A stretch of 29,278 nucleotides of DNA, taken from positions 1-29,278 of the forward strand of contig DOWQ01000015.1 in the NCBI GenBank assembly GCA_003519485.1, written 5' to 3'. A program made the translations under genes and the position numbers. The notes under the pieces were generated by a model. The model had not been told where the DNA came from. It worked only from the letters and a program-made list of their open reading frames with translations, and did not search any database. Below, piece by piece: positions 13,805 through 21,859 of this stretch (within the stretch, counting starts at the first letter, position 1; each line of letters starts with the position of its first letter). This DNA comes from Streptomyces sp. GTDB lineage: Bacteria; Actinomycetota; Actinomycetes; Streptomycetales; Streptomycetaceae.

Positions 13805-15097
13805 TCAGTCGAAGGCGTGGACGATGCTCTCGATGATGGCGTGTACGCCGCTCCAATCGACGGTGGCGCTGTGCCGCTCGCGTCGGGCGGCCCTGATCTT
13901 CTCCTCGAACGCTTTGTGTACTAGCCCCTTGTGCGTCTTCGACAGAGCCCCCTGATGTCGCTGCACGGCGGGGATGAAGGTCCCCAGGTGGATTGGTGCC
14001 AGGGTGCCGTTGATGGTCAGGACGTCTCTGCCGAGGTACATCTCTAGGGAACCGGCGACGCCGTTCAGGTTGGTCATGGACACGGTTGGGGACGCCGAGT
14101 CGATGGTGGGGTAGCTGGCCAGCAGGGGCAAGTCCGGGTAGTGCAGCACCTGGCAGCCCATCGGAAGTCTCTGCCTCTTCAGTTTGGCGAGCGCCTCATG
14201 CCCGCCGGCGTCGTTGTCGGCGATGGCCACGAAGCGGTTGGCGACGCCTGCCGCAATGAACGCGTTCACCATGGTCGCGAGCATGCCTGCACTGCCGCGG
14301 GCCTTCGTTCCGGTGTAGTCGATGAACCGGACGAAGCCCGCGAGGTGCGGGTGGGTGATGTGCATGGCCTCGGTGAGGAGGCGGGAGTCGCTGCTTCCTT
14401 CGGTGAGCACGATCAGCGGGGCGTTATCGGGTAGGGCTGCGAGCTGGCGCTCGCGTGTGGGTCCTGCGATGGGCTGGGTCATGTCGAGGTGTACGCAGCA
14501 GCCAGTCAGCTCTCCGAGGTTGAGCCCGACCTGCGTGTCGTCGGAGACCTGGTCGATGATCAGTCGTATGAGGTTGCGTTCCTCAACGAACCAGCGGAGC
14601 TCGTCGATGTCACTCACGGTCTCGGTGGACTGATTCTGGTCCTGGAGGTATTCCTGCACTGTGGCGAACGATTCATACGACCGGTGGGGTCGGATCGCCT
14701 CGCCAATGGCGGCGAGCAGTTCGTCGGGCTCGCGCGGGGGCCGGACGACGGTCTCCCACATCGACTTGCCCTGCGCTCGCCGTTCCCGCCGCTGGCTCTG
14801 TTCCTCGCCTTCATAGTGCTTGCGCCACTTGTCGATGCCCTCTCCCAGGCTGGCAACGGCACGACGTGAGGTGAACCCCTGCACGTTGAGACGCTGCCGC
14901 AGCGCCTGGGCGGTGGTGTAGTACCCGAGCGCGTACTCGCTCTCGGGGCACTCGTCGCCGGGGGTAACCTCGCTGCCGTCAGCGCCGATGAACTTGCGGT
15001 CGGTCTCGATGAAGAGCGCTGCCAGTTCCTCGTCGTAGTGATCGCGGGTGTAGAGGAACTGGCAGTCGCCAGCGACCAGATAGGAATATTGCCCCAT
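13805..15097 (-). CDS. HEPN/Toprim-associated protein, candidate defence effector
   Basis: A 430-residue protein. The N-terminus (MGQYSYLVAGDCQFLYTRDHYDEELAALFIETDR) matches the HEPN/Toprim N-terminal domain I recall from conflict-system proteins. Residues 228-300 hold a Toprim core: LIVLTEGSSDSRLL with the catalytic Glu233, and FVAIADNDAGGHEAL with the DxD pair D294/D296. NGVAGSLEMYLG at 345-356 supplies a further conserved acidic position (E352). Toprim domains cut or rearrange nucleic acids, as in OLD nucleases, topoisomerases and DnaG. A helical segment (about 60-200) separates the two domains. The gene has its own 224-bp upstream region with 30-bp-spaced direct repeats. It lies directly beside the mobilizable element and downstream of two unknown genes on the same strand. 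An antiviral role is inference from domain type and context. Confidence 0.8.
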   Translation of the reverse strand: MGQYSYLVAGDCQFLYTRDHYDEELAALFIETDRKFIGADGSEVTPGDECPESEYALGYYTTAQALRQRLNVQGFTSRRAVASLGEGIDKWRKHYEGEEQSQRRERRAQGKSMWETVVRPPREPDELLAAIGEAIRPHRSYESFATVQEYLQDQNQSTETVSDIDELRWFVEERNLIRLIIDQVSDDTQVGLNLGELTGCCVHLDMTQPIAGPTRERQLAALPDNAPLIVLTEGSSDSRLLTEAMHITHPHLAGFVRFIDYTGTKARGSAGMLATMVNAFIAAGVANRFVAIADNDAGGHEALAKLKRQRLPMGCQVLHYPDLPLLASYPTIDSASPTVSMTNLNGVAGSLEMYLGRDVLTINGTLAPIHLGTFIPAVQRHQGALSKTHKGLVHKAFEEKIRAARRERHSATVDWSGVHAIIESIVHAFD

Positions 15098-15176
15098 CCC
15101 GGCAGGGTCCCATCCCCTTGGGAACGTCGCGCCCCCTTTTTCCGAGGGTGGCCAGTGCGCTCACCCCGCATGACTA

Positions 15177-15218
15177 GGTTCGCCGTCACGGAAACCGAAA
15201 CGGCTGGGTTCGCTGTCA
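15177..15218. promoter_or_regulatory. Two 12-bp direct repeats upstream of the HEPN/Toprim gene
   Basis: GGTTCGCCGTCA (15177-15188) and GGTTCGCTGTCA (15207-15218) differ at one base and are exactly 30 bp apart, about three helical turns, so a protein could bind both on one DNA face. The second includes TGTCAA, which reads TTGACA on the minus strand and could be a -35 element for the HEPN/Toprim gene; a matching -10 is not obvious. Confidence 0.45.
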
Positions 15219-15321
15219 AACGACTTGTCCGTTCTCAACGAACTTAGTCGCCGTCTCACCCAAGCAGTCGTGGCCGGCAGCAGCCGTGCCTTGCAGCGAT
15301 GGATGTCTCACAGTGGTGTTG

Positions 15322-16059
15322 TCACGGTTGCGACGAAGCCGCGTCGGCCTTCCGCACTGCCTGCTCAAAACACCGCACCAGCAGCATGGTCGCCTGCACC
15401 GCGGCGAACGCGCTGACGAAGTCCGCGCTGCCGGAGTGGGTGAGGGATTGCTGCAGGTCCCAGGCAGCTTCCACCAGTCGGCGCCAGTCCTTCCGGACGC
15501 TTCCGCTGCCGCCCATCAAGGCGCCAGCGGCATAGTCCAGCCGAGCCTTCGCATTCGCCTTCTGCGGTGTTTCCTTCCCGACGGGCAGCATCTCGGGCTG
15601 GTAAACCAGCTGCCCCAGTTCGATGAGGATCTCCCGGGCTCGGCGGCCCACGTCCTGGTAGACGTCCAGCGTGGGGCTGCTGGTCAGCTCTTGGCGCAGT
15701 TCGGTGATGCGGGATTCCAGCTCGGGCCAGTCCGGGCTAGCCGGTCCACTGTCGCTCGGCGCTGCGCCGGCGGCCAAGCGCTCCAGCTGCTCACGCACCG
15801 GGGCCGCCAGCGCTTCGACGTGCTCGCGGCGGCCCTTATAGGTGCTGCTGATTCTTTGGTAGGCGCCGCGCCACTGCACGATATCCTCCCACGGAAACGG
15901 TGAGGGAATGCCGTGGACAGCCAGCCCCTCCTCCAGCTCCTCCCGGTTGTCCCGATACCGCTCCGCCGCTTGTGCCGATGAGTTACCCGTGGCGATGGCT
16001 TTCAGATCGCTCGCTACAGCATCGAGCAGCTGGAGCAGCCGTACCGGGGTGCGGGTCAA
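15322..16059 (-). CDS. All-helical protein of unknown function, HEPN-like bundle suspected
   Basis: A 245-residue, highly helical protein. The TTG start overlaps the upstream stop (TTGA), so the two are translationally coupled. Residues about 130-235 (LDVYQDVGRRAREILIELGQLVYQPEML... ARLDYAAGALMGG...RKDWRRLVEAAWDLQQSLTHSGSADFVSAFAAVQATMLLVRCF) resemble a C-terminal four-helix unit I associate with actinobacterial conflict-system proteins. The LVEAAWDLQQSLTH helix with terminal His208 recalls the second helix of HEPN domains, although a strict Rx4-6H motif is absent. The gene lies 224 bp upstream of the HEPN/Toprim gene on the same strand. Function is unknown; the HEPN suggestion needs structure prediction. 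Confidence 0.7.
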   Translation of the reverse strand: MTRTPVRLLQLLDAVASDLKAIATGNSSAQAAERYRDNREELEEGLAVHGIPSPFPWEDIVQWRGAYQRISSTYKGRREHVEALAAPVREQLERLAAGAAPSDSGPASPDWPELESRITELRQELTSSPTLDVYQDVGRRAREILIELGQLVYQPEMLPVGKETPQKANAKARLDYAAGALMGGSGSVRKDWRRLVEAAWDLQQSLTHSGSADFVSAFAAVQATMLLVRCFEQAVRKADAASSQP

Positions 16060-16691
16060 TGGCTACCTTCCACAGAGCTGATCAGGTTCTCTAGGGCCTT
16101 CAGGGCGGTGAGCGACGCGCCCCGGGCCAACAGCGCGGAAAGGATCAAGTCCCGGTCGAGCAGTGCGTCCTGTCGCAGGCCGGCGAGGATGTCTCTTGCC
16201 CGGTCCCGCCCCCAACCGGGGCTGTAGGCGTTGTTCCCGTAGAAGTCTAGCTGCTCAAGGACTTCGGCCAGTTGAGCATCGAGGCCGACCGAAGGGACGT
16301 CGGGACGGAGCAGATCCACGGCGTGCGCCACGGCTGCCCACCCGGACAACGCGAGGTCACCAGCTTCGACAACAGCCACCGCATTCCCCCGGGCGAGGCG
16401 ATGAGCCGTACACATCATCCGCAGGTCAGGCCAGTAGACCAATAGCGGCCCGCGCGGTGACGCGCCCCCTGCTTTCGGTGTGGTCTGCCGGTATCGCCCG
16501 GTGAAGCCGGCGAGACCCGGTACGTCATCGGCGCGGACGCCGAAGTCGCTGGTCAGGACGGTCCACGTAGCCCCCGGTGCGCACGACGAGTCTGTCCATG
16601 CGGCAGCCAGGTTGACGGCCTCTCGCAGGTCGTGATCCGGGGCGTACGGCACCCAGGTCGCGCTATAGTCCGGCCCGCCAGCCTCCGACAT
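16056..16691 (-). CDS. Unknown protein, first gene of the candidate defence operon
   Basis: A 211-residue protein starting MSEAGGPDYSATWVPY, with GGAG 7 nt upstream; an in-frame extension to 16901 is of non-protein-like composition and was dropped. Alternating hydrophobic strands and helices (ATWTVLTSDFGVR, GPLLVYWPDLRMMCTAHRLARGNAVAVVEAGDLALSGWAAVAHAVDLL) suggest an alpha/beta Rossmann-like fold without a visible Walker motif. The C-terminus (GRDRARDILAGLRQDALLDRDLILSALLARGASLTALKALENLI) is helical. Its stop overlaps the start of the next gene. I do not recognise a family. Co-translation with a helical protein and proximity to a Toprim protein suggest one functional unit. Confidence 0.7.
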   Translation of the reverse strand: MSEAGGPDYSATWVPYAPDHDLREAVNLAAAWTDSSCAPGATWTVLTSDFGVRADDVPGLAGFTGRYRQTTPKAGGASPRGPLLVYWPDLRMMCTAHRLARGNAVAVVEAGDLALSGWAAVAHAVDLLRPDVPSVGLDAQLAEVLEQLDFYGNNAYSPGWGRDRARDILAGLRQDALLDRDLILSALLARGASLTALKALENLISSVEGSH

Positions 16692-17270
16692 CACAGCTCC
16701 GTTCGTACGCGGTTCCGGGCGCCGCAGTCGCAGCGGCCTGCATCCCCATGCTGCCCCAGGACCTGCGGGCATATGGGAAGGCTCGCAGGCTACGAGCGGC
16801 TGCCACAGGACGCCGAGCAATGCCGCTGTGGGATTGCAGGGCTCGGCTTGGGACAGCAGGCACAGGCCCCCGCCCCTGCGCCCCTCGGCGCTTCCTCGCA
16901 CCTCACACCGTCCACACCGTGGAGATCCGCCTCCACGACGACAGCGAGGTCCGCGCGTTGCGGAGGTCGGTCCGGTGAGGCGATGTTGAACGGCTCGCTG
17001 CGCTGTGGTCTGCGGTCCTGAACAGTCACCGGTTTTCGTTCACCCGTTCCCCAACCTCGACTGCCTTGGACGAGACGGCGACTGGATTCGTTGAGATCGG
17101 ACACGACTCGGTTGGATGACAAGGGACAACATGACAGCAAATGTGCATCGGTTCCGACGGCGGTTGGCGATCTGGGGTCGCTGAGTGTTCACCGGAAATG
17201 AAGGCACTCCGGCATCCGCGGATGCTGGCGGCGGCCCGCTACTCGTGAGGGCAGCGGGCCACGAGCGGCC
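16692..17270. other. About 580 bp without a convincing gene
   Basis: The stretch separates the candidate defence operon from the SnoaL-like gene. Short plus-strand frames end in a protein-like stretch near 16905-16978 (HTVHTVEIRLHDDSEVRALRRSVR) that could be the tail of a lost gene. A 17-codon ATG frame at about 17130 (MTANVHRFRRRLAIWGR) has GGGA upstream but no further support. I see no RNA gene. The promoter for the 16691 gene must lie at its left end. Confidence 0.35.
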
Positions 17271-17648
17271 TCAGATCCGCTGGACGTATGGAGCCCGCCA
17301 CGCAGGAGAGGGGTCCGTGCCAAGTTCTGTCCAGTATTCGCGGCCGCTGGTGATCAGGTCGTTGTGAACGGTCCAGAAGGACGCCACCCGGTGGACGCCC
17401 ATCGTGTCGTGAGGGACCTCGACTTCGGAGACGACTTCTTTTCCGGACGGCACGATGCGGAGGACGTTGATGGACCATCCCTCCGGGTACTCCGCGTTGA
17501 TGCGCACATAGTTCTCGCGGCCGAGGATCCGTTCACCGCTGACTGGCCACTCCACGACTACATCGTCTGCCAGCAGTCTGCCGACGCCTGCCCAGTCTCG
17601 ATCCTGCATGCGGTCCCAGAGTATCTGAACAGTCTTTGAAGGTTCCAT
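17271..17648 (-). CDS. SnoaL-like / NTF2-family protein
   Basis: A 125-residue protein with the usual SnoaL-like opening (SKTVQILWDRMQDRDWAGVGRLLADDVVVEWPVSGERILGRENYVRINAEYPEGW), followed by strands (VVSEVEVPHDTMGVHRVASFWTVHNDLITSGREYWTE) typical of the cone-shaped NTF2 fold. Family members are small cyclases, isomerases or ligand-binding proteins; the substrate here is unknown. The start is the ATG at 17648 because homologous sequence begins there. The frame stays open to 17906, but the extra 86 residues do not look like part of this family. It appears to stand alone. Confidence 0.8.
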   Translation of the reverse strand: MEPSKTVQILWDRMQDRDWAGVGRLLADDVVVEWPVSGERILGRENYVRINAEYPEGWSINVLRIVPSGKEVVSEVEVPHDTMGVHRVASFWTVHNDLITSGREYWTELGTDPSPAWRAPYVQRI

Positions 17649-17993
17649 GACCACATCCTGCACTGCACCACTGACGGTGGCTCCCTGTCTCGCATAGGCA
17701 CCGTCACCGAGCTCCGAGGAGACAGCCCCAGTGGTCAGCGGGGCAGCGACGTCCGTTCCCCCGTCGAGACCGGGGGTCCAACAGAGCAGGACCTGTCCGG
17801 AACTGAGCCGGACCGGGCTGGTGGTGGGAAGCCAGGTGGCGCGGATCGGTTCGGCGGGGAGCCGGGGGACCGAGCGAAGGAGGGCGTCGCGAGTGCCGTC
17901 CGGCATGGGGGTTGTGAACGAGATCGCTCAGGCCGAGGCACTCGTCTGAGACCGTGGGCCTCCCACGCGTCGTTGGGAAGGGGTGGCAGCCGG
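17649..17993. other. Region upstream of the SnoaL-like gene, no firm gene
   Basis: About 345 bp. The minus frame that runs into the SnoaL-like gene is open to 17906 and reads RDALLRSVPRLPAEPIRATW and LSSGQVLLCWTPGLDGG. This looks partly natural and may be a remnant of a neighbouring gene fused in frame. There is no obvious start signal, hairpin or RNA gene. Confidence 0.3.
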
Positions 17994-18221
17994 TCATTCT
18001 GTCGCCCAGTTCAGCTCCGTACGGACGTCGGGCGGGAGGATGTCCTCTTGGCCGTCCTCGGCGATGTAGACGGCCGCTCCGTTCGGACCGTGGCCTATGA
18101 CGATGCGGCCGACGTAGTGGGAGTGGGGCCAGTCCGGGTTGACGGCGAGGTATGCGGGAAGGTCGGGGTCGGCGGTCTGGAGCTGGTGCAGCAGCCGGCC
18201 AACGGTGAGGTGTTTCGACAA
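17994..18221 (-). CDS. Small hypothetical protein with a TTG start and perfect Shine-Dalgarno
   Basis: A 75-residue acidic protein, SKHLTVGRLLHQLQTADPDLPAYLAVNPDWPHSHYVGRIVIGHG..., ending DGQEDILPPDVRTELNWATE. The start is TTG at 18221, chosen because AGGAGG lies 4 nt upstream and the sequence becomes protein-like exactly there; the longer frame upstream is an out-of-frame reading of the neighbouring pseudogene. The pattern resembles small conserved streptomycete proteins that describe a value/threshold-like beta fold, but I cannot assign a named family. It follows a broken DUF317-like gene on the same strand. Confidence 0.65.
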   Translation of the reverse strand: MSKHLTVGRLLHQLQTADPDLPAYLAVNPDWPHSHYVGRIVIGHGPNGAAVYIAEDGQEDILPPDVRTELNWATE

Positions 18222-18660
18222 GATGCCTCCTGGGCTGGAGCGATCGGTGAGGACAGGGGACGGGCGGTGGAAAAGGCGATCAGGGCAGGGAATCCGGCGA
18301 TGGCCTGGGCGGGGGTGTCGGGGCCGAACGTCTGGTGCCAGCCCCGACCGCCCTGGTGGACCTGGACGTTGACGTGCCACAGTCCCCCCGCGCGCGGCCT
18401 CGGGCGTCCCGGGGACGAAGCCCCCGTACACGCGTCGGTCGGGCTGGAGCAGTTCACGTTGCAGTTCGGGTCCGAGAAGCTGTCCCACCCCTGGGCCTTG
18501 GGGAGAGTCGTGACGAGGCTCGCGAAGTTGCAGTCGAGCAGCCATTCGCGGTGTCCGAGCCCGGTGAACGGAAGCTCGGAGGACGTGGGAACGGGATGGT
18601 GGCGGTGAGCGTCACGATTAGAAACCCTTTGTTGACCTGCGGTTTTCCCGGCACCAAGTA
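18222..18660 (-). pseudogene. DUF317-like gene disrupted by two opposite frameshifts
   Basis: Read on the minus strand, one frame gives FTGLGHREWLLDCNFASLVT and LPKAQGWDSFSDP. The natural continuation, RELLQPDRRVYGGFVPGTPEA, is in a second frame, and then LWHVNVQVHQGGRGWHQTFG with DTPAQAIAGFPALI is back in the first. The composite follows the DUF317 pattern (a W..LSDP opening, 'SPDRR' strand and TPaeaIAgF helix). Two compensating indels within about 90 bp are needed. The 5' end is unclear. Either the gene is decayed or the middle is a tolerated frame-swapped segment. Confidence 0.5.
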
Positions 18661-18792
18661 CGTTGACATGGTTCTGGAAGAGGTCTCCAGTCCAATGCCC
18701 ACGGGTGCGTCTGCTGTGGGCGAACTGGGGTCCGAACCCGGCGAAAGTCAGCCGGCCACGAGGGAGTGAAGCGGCGGTAGCGGCGGGGGCTG

Positions 18793-18829
18793 TCGCCGTC
18801 GTGACCGGAAGCAGCGGTCACGACGGCGA
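18793..18829. terminator. Perfect 15-bp inverted repeat hairpin
   Basis: TCGCCGTCGTGACCG (18793-18807) pairs perfectly with CGGTCACGACGGCGA (18815-18829) around a 7-nt loop. It is probably a terminator or, given its position, a barrier between the DUF317-like region and the serine hydrolase. Confidence 0.6.
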
Positions 18830-18848
18830 AAGGGAGAGGAACCAGGTT

Positions 18849-19001
18849 GCACCGCAAGGAGACCTGTACATACGAGGAGCCGTCGACGACGGGAGACGGG
18901 TCGCGCTGAGTGTGGACGAGCTGGCCCGGTTGGTCGGTGCCGTGCCCGATGATGAGCCGGGGTACGGCTCCGGGGAGCCCGGAGCCGTACCCGAGACCTG
19001 A
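18849..19001 (+). CDS. Short plus-strand reading frame, doubtful
   Basis: The plus frame ending at 19001 reads GDLYIRGAVDDGRRVALSVDELARLVGAV and then PDDEPGYGSGEPG, which looks like a real small protein. No good start is visible: the GTG at 18801 lies inside the preceding hairpin, and AAGGAG sits just before a CTG. The coordinates given are only the protein-like part. It may be a remnant or use an unusual start. Its last codons overlap a terminator stem. Confidence 0.3.
   Translation, partial: APQGDLYIRGAVDDGRRVALSVDELARLVGAVPDDEPGYGSGEPGAVPET
18960..18992. terminator. Perfect 15-bp stem terminator between convergent frames
   Basis: GGGTACGGCTCCGGG (18960-18974) and CCCGGAGCCGTACCC (18978-18992) form a perfect 15-bp stem with a 3-nt loop, starting 13 bp after the serine hydrolase stop. 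It is a strong terminator for that leftward gene. Confidence 0.75.
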
Positions 19002-19005
19002 GCAG

Positions 19006-20178
19006 TTAAGCCAGCGACCGGCGCACTGCGTCGACCAGTGACGCCGCACGCCTGTCGTCGGGGCCGCCGATGATGTGGTTCATCACGTAGCCGAAGGCGA
19101 TGCCTCGCTCGGGGTCGGCGAAGCCGAGGGAACCGCCTCGGCCGGTGTGACCGAAGGCGTTCGGGCCGGTCATGGGGTTGGTATCGGTGGGGAGCATGTA
19201 GCCGGAGCTGAACCGGCTCGGCATCACCATTACCCGGTCCGTGCCGCTGGCCTGTTCCTTGGTCGCCGATGCGAGGGTTTCCGGGTTCAGCAGGCGGATG
19301 CCATCCACCTCGCCGATCAGGGCGGTGTACATGCGTGCCAGTGCGCGCGCGGTGCCGATGCCGTTGGAGGACGGGAGTTCTGCGGCCTGCACCCGGGGAG
19401 AGTTGAAGTCGATTTCGGGAGGGTCGGTGACCGCGAACGCCCTGTTGCTGAAGGAGTTCGGGTCGCGCCAGGCCGCAACCAGCTCGCGGAGTTCCTCGGG
19501 AATCAACTCCGGTGGTGCGGTGGTGAAATCGACCTCGGGCTGCTGGTAAAGCATCCGGCTGACTCGGTCGCGTTCACTCGCCGGCAGCCCGATGAAGAAG
19601 TCCAGCCCCAGCGGGGCGGCAATCTCGTCGGCGAAGAAGCGGCCCGGCGTGCGGCCGGACACCCGGCGGATCACCTCGCCGACCAACCAGCCCCAAGTCC
19701 TGCCGTGATACCCGTGCGCGTTTCCCGGCGTCCACAGTGGACGCTGTGCGGCCAGTGCGTTCGCCATCGGCTGCCAGGCCAAAGCCTGGGCCAGCGGCAC
19801 TGGTTGGTCCAGCGCGACCAGGCCGGCCTGATGGGACAACAACCAGCGAACCGGGATGTCTGCCTTGCCGTTCGCGCCGAACTCCGGCCAGTACTTGGCC
19901 ACCGGCGCGTCCAGGTCGAGCGCACCGCGCTGGGCCAGCAGATGCGCCGCGGTGGCGGTCGCTCCCTTAGTCGCCGAGTAGACGAGTTGCAGTGTGTCCC
20001 GTACCCACGGACGGCCGGTGTCGGGGTCGGCAATCCCACCCCACAGGTCCACCACCGGCTGGCCATCCCGGTACGCGCACACTGCCGCGCCGATGTCCCC
20101 GTGCCGGGCGAAGTTCGCCGCGAACGCCTCCCGCACCGACTCGAACCCAGGCGCGACCTCACCCTCGATCGTCGTCAT
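19006..20178 (-). CDS. Serine hydrolase, beta-lactamase / class C PBP family (EstB-like)
   Basis: A 390-residue protein of the beta-lactamase-related family, which includes esterases and D-aminopeptidases. Catalytic marks are S-A-T-K at residues 68-71 (YSATKG), Tyr157 in GYHGRTWGW (the YxN-like position) and HTG at 344-346 (FGHTGRGGSLGF). There is no signal peptide in the chosen start (MTTIEGEVAPGFESVREAF), so it is probably cytoplasmic, more like an esterase than a secreted penicillin-binding protein. The extension to 20247 is rejected as non-protein-like. It follows the XRE-TPR regulator by 69 bp and ends before a strong terminator. Substrate unknown. Confidence 0.92.
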   Translation of the reverse strand: MTTIEGEVAPGFESVREAFAANFARHGDIGAAVCAYRDGQPVVDLWGGIADPDTGRPWVRDTLQLVYSATKGATATAAHLLAQRGALDLDAPVAKYWPEFGANGKADIPVRWLLSHQAGLVALDQPVPLAQALAWQPMANALAAQRPLWTPGNAHGYHGRTWGWLVGEVIRRVSGRTPGRFFADEIAAPLGLDFFIGLPASERDRVSRMLYQQPEVDFTTAPPELIPEELRELVAAWRDPNSFSNRAFAVTDPPEIDFNSPRVQAAELPSSNGIGTARALARMYTALIGEVDGIRLLNPETLASATKEQASGTDRVMVMPSRFSSGYMLPTDTNPMTGPNAFGHTGRGGSLGFADPERGIAFGYVMNHIIGGPDDRRAASLVDAVRRSLA

Positions 20179-20247
20179 GCCGCCCATCCTGGCATTCTGG
20201 CCGCCTGCCCCGAGGGGCGGTCTCACTCTCGGTGCACAAGGGGGCAT

Positions 20248-21594
20248 CTATCCGGTCACGCCGGGCAGAGCTTGAAGGCGCTCGTGGAACTCACGGACGG
20301 CCGGGACGGCATGGTGCGGTTGAAGCTGCTCCGAGAACTCCTTCAAGCGGTCGAGTGCCCGTACGGAGCTGACCTTGTCTTCGAGGAGCTCGGCGCCGTA
20401 GTTCGCGGCGTCGAGCGCCCCGTCCAGGTCACCACCGGCGAGCCGGGCCTCAGCCAGACGGCTGGACCGTACGGCCTTGTCCCGGGGTGCAGCCTTCTTG
20501 ACCGAAGTCTCCAGGGAGCTCGTCGCGCGCTCTACTTGGCCCGAGCGCAGCAAGACCTTGCCCTCGGTCGATTTCAGTTGTGCCTCGCCGAACCAGTCGA
20601 GCCAGTCCGGGTCGTCCTCCACCGTCTTCCGTTCCCAGAGAGAAGCTGCATGGTTCAGCGCCGTACCAGCCCTCTGCTGATCGCCTTCGCGGGACAGCGC
20701 CTCGGCCCTGTGCAGGTAGAGGAAGGACTGGGTGTAGGGCGACAGCGTTCGAGGAGCGTTGTCGATGGCGGTCGAGATGAGGGCTACCCGCTCGGTAGGC
20801 CGTCCGGCCTCGGAGACGTGCACTCCCATCTCGGCCAGGATGAAGGCGCCGAAGGCGTCGTCTCCAGCGGTACGTGCGCTACGCAGGGCCCCGACGTAGT
20901 AGCGCTGTCCTGCGGACCGCAGCCCTGCGTCGTAGGCCATCCAGCCGGCCAGATGGGACACTCGCGCCGCCAGTGCATACAGGCGGACGTGAATATCGTC
21001 GGAGTACCGGCCGGCGCCCAGGAGACCAGTGATCAGAGCGAGGTCGCCGCGTGCCTGCTCCAGAAGTCGGGCGCCCCCGAGTTGGTCATCGAGTGTGCGG
21101 AGTGTGCTGATGCGCTGCTCGATCGTCGAGATCATCGTGTCCGTGACTCGGTCTCCGCTGAGCGCGGAGGCGAAGGCTGAGGGCGCCTCGGCCCAGCTCG
21201 CTGCCAGTCCCGTCAGCGCGGCGCCCGTGATGGTGAGGAACCCCCGACGGTCCATGCGGCCACTCCCGACCAGATCGGCCAATGCTTCAACGGTACCCGT
21301 CTCGGTCCAGGGGGCGGTGAGTCCGGTGACTTCCCACACTGGGAGCCAGCGCGGCCATCCTTCGGCCTGCACGCGCTCGTAGGGAACACGCAACAGGTCA
21401 GCGATTACGCGCTGTGCATCCGCGTCTGGTTCCTGCCCCTGCTCCCACTTCCATACGGTCGTCCGATTGGTCGCCAGCGGAATCCTGAGCGACTTCCCGT
21501 GTGCCTGCATGAGTCGAGCGAATTCGGCCTTCCCCCATCCGCGTGACTGGCGGACGAAGGTGAGCGGGTGGATTGCTAAGGGCTCACCAGGCAC
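20248..21594 (-). CDS. XRE-family regulator with TPR-like helical domain
   Basis: A 448-residue regulator common in Streptomyces. An N-terminal HTH spans about residues 10-72 (LTFVRQSRGWGKAEFARLMQAHG... NRTTVWKWEQGQEPDADAQRVIADLLRVP). The rest is a series of helical repeats (DDAFGAFILAEMGVHVSEAGRPTERVALIS, LYLHRAEALSREGDQQRAGTALNHAASLW, LRSGQVERATSSLETSVKKA, SSRLAEARLAGGDLDGALDAANYG) that probably bind a peptide or small ligand. An internal MDRRGFLTITGAALTGLAASW resembles a twin-arginine signal and is a known oddity of this family. The gene faces an RsbW-like ATPase gene across about 265 bp containing tandem repeats, a likely operator region. Confidence 0.88.
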   Translation of the reverse strand: MPGEPLAIHPLTFVRQSRGWGKAEFARLMQAHGKSLRIPLATNRTTVWKWEQGQEPDADAQRVIADLLRVPYERVQAEGWPRWLPVWEVTGLTAPWTETGTVEALADLVGSGRMDRRGFLTITGAALTGLAASWAEAPSAFASALSGDRVTDTMISTIEQRISTLRTLDDQLGGARLLEQARGDLALITGLLGAGRYSDDIHVRLYALAARVSHLAGWMAYDAGLRSAGQRYYVGALRSARTAGDDAFGAFILAEMGVHVSEAGRPTERVALISTAIDNAPRTLSPYTQSFLYLHRAEALSREGDQQRAGTALNHAASLWERKTVEDDPDWLDWFGEAQLKSTEGKVLLRSGQVERATSSLETSVKKAAPRDKAVRSSRLAEARLAGGDLDGALDAANYGAELLEDKVSSVRALDRLKEFSEQLQPHHAVPAVREFHERLQALPGVTG

Positions 21595-21668
21595 GTCACC
21601 ACTCCCGTCATTCCCTCATGGCGTAGTTGGGAGGCTACTTCCCGTGTCCAGCGTGGAAGGGCGTCCCT

Positions 21669-21704
21669 CAGAGAAACCCTCCAGAGAAACCCCCCAGAAA
21701 CGTT
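21669..21704. promoter_or_regulatory. Tandem 13-bp repeats between the divergent regulator and ATPase genes
   Basis: CAGAGAAACCCTC (21669-21681) and CAGAGAAACCCCC (21682-21694) are tandem and followed by a partial copy, CAGAAACGTT. They are the A-richest feature of the intergenic region and a plausible operator for the XRE-TPR regulator. Confidence 0.45.
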
Positions 21705-21859
21705 CCGGGTTTGCGCGCCAGAGTCGTTGACTGGGCATCAGCCGTTCAAGGACCGCTCACAGGGCGGCCCGCTCCGGATGGTTACCCAGATCGGCGGCTC
21801 CACCCATCCATCCTCTGACGGGGGAGGAGCCGCTCTCCAGCTCTTCGGAGGCGTCCGCC

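Noticed and set aside
17649..17906. N-terminal extension of the SnoaL-like protein
   Set aside because: The extra residues do not belong to the family, and the domain begins at the ATG at 17648.
19075..21180. A 701-codon plus-strand frame across the serine hydrolase and XRE-TPR genes
   Set aside because: It is antisense to two confidently identified genes, crosses their boundary, and shows no family motif.
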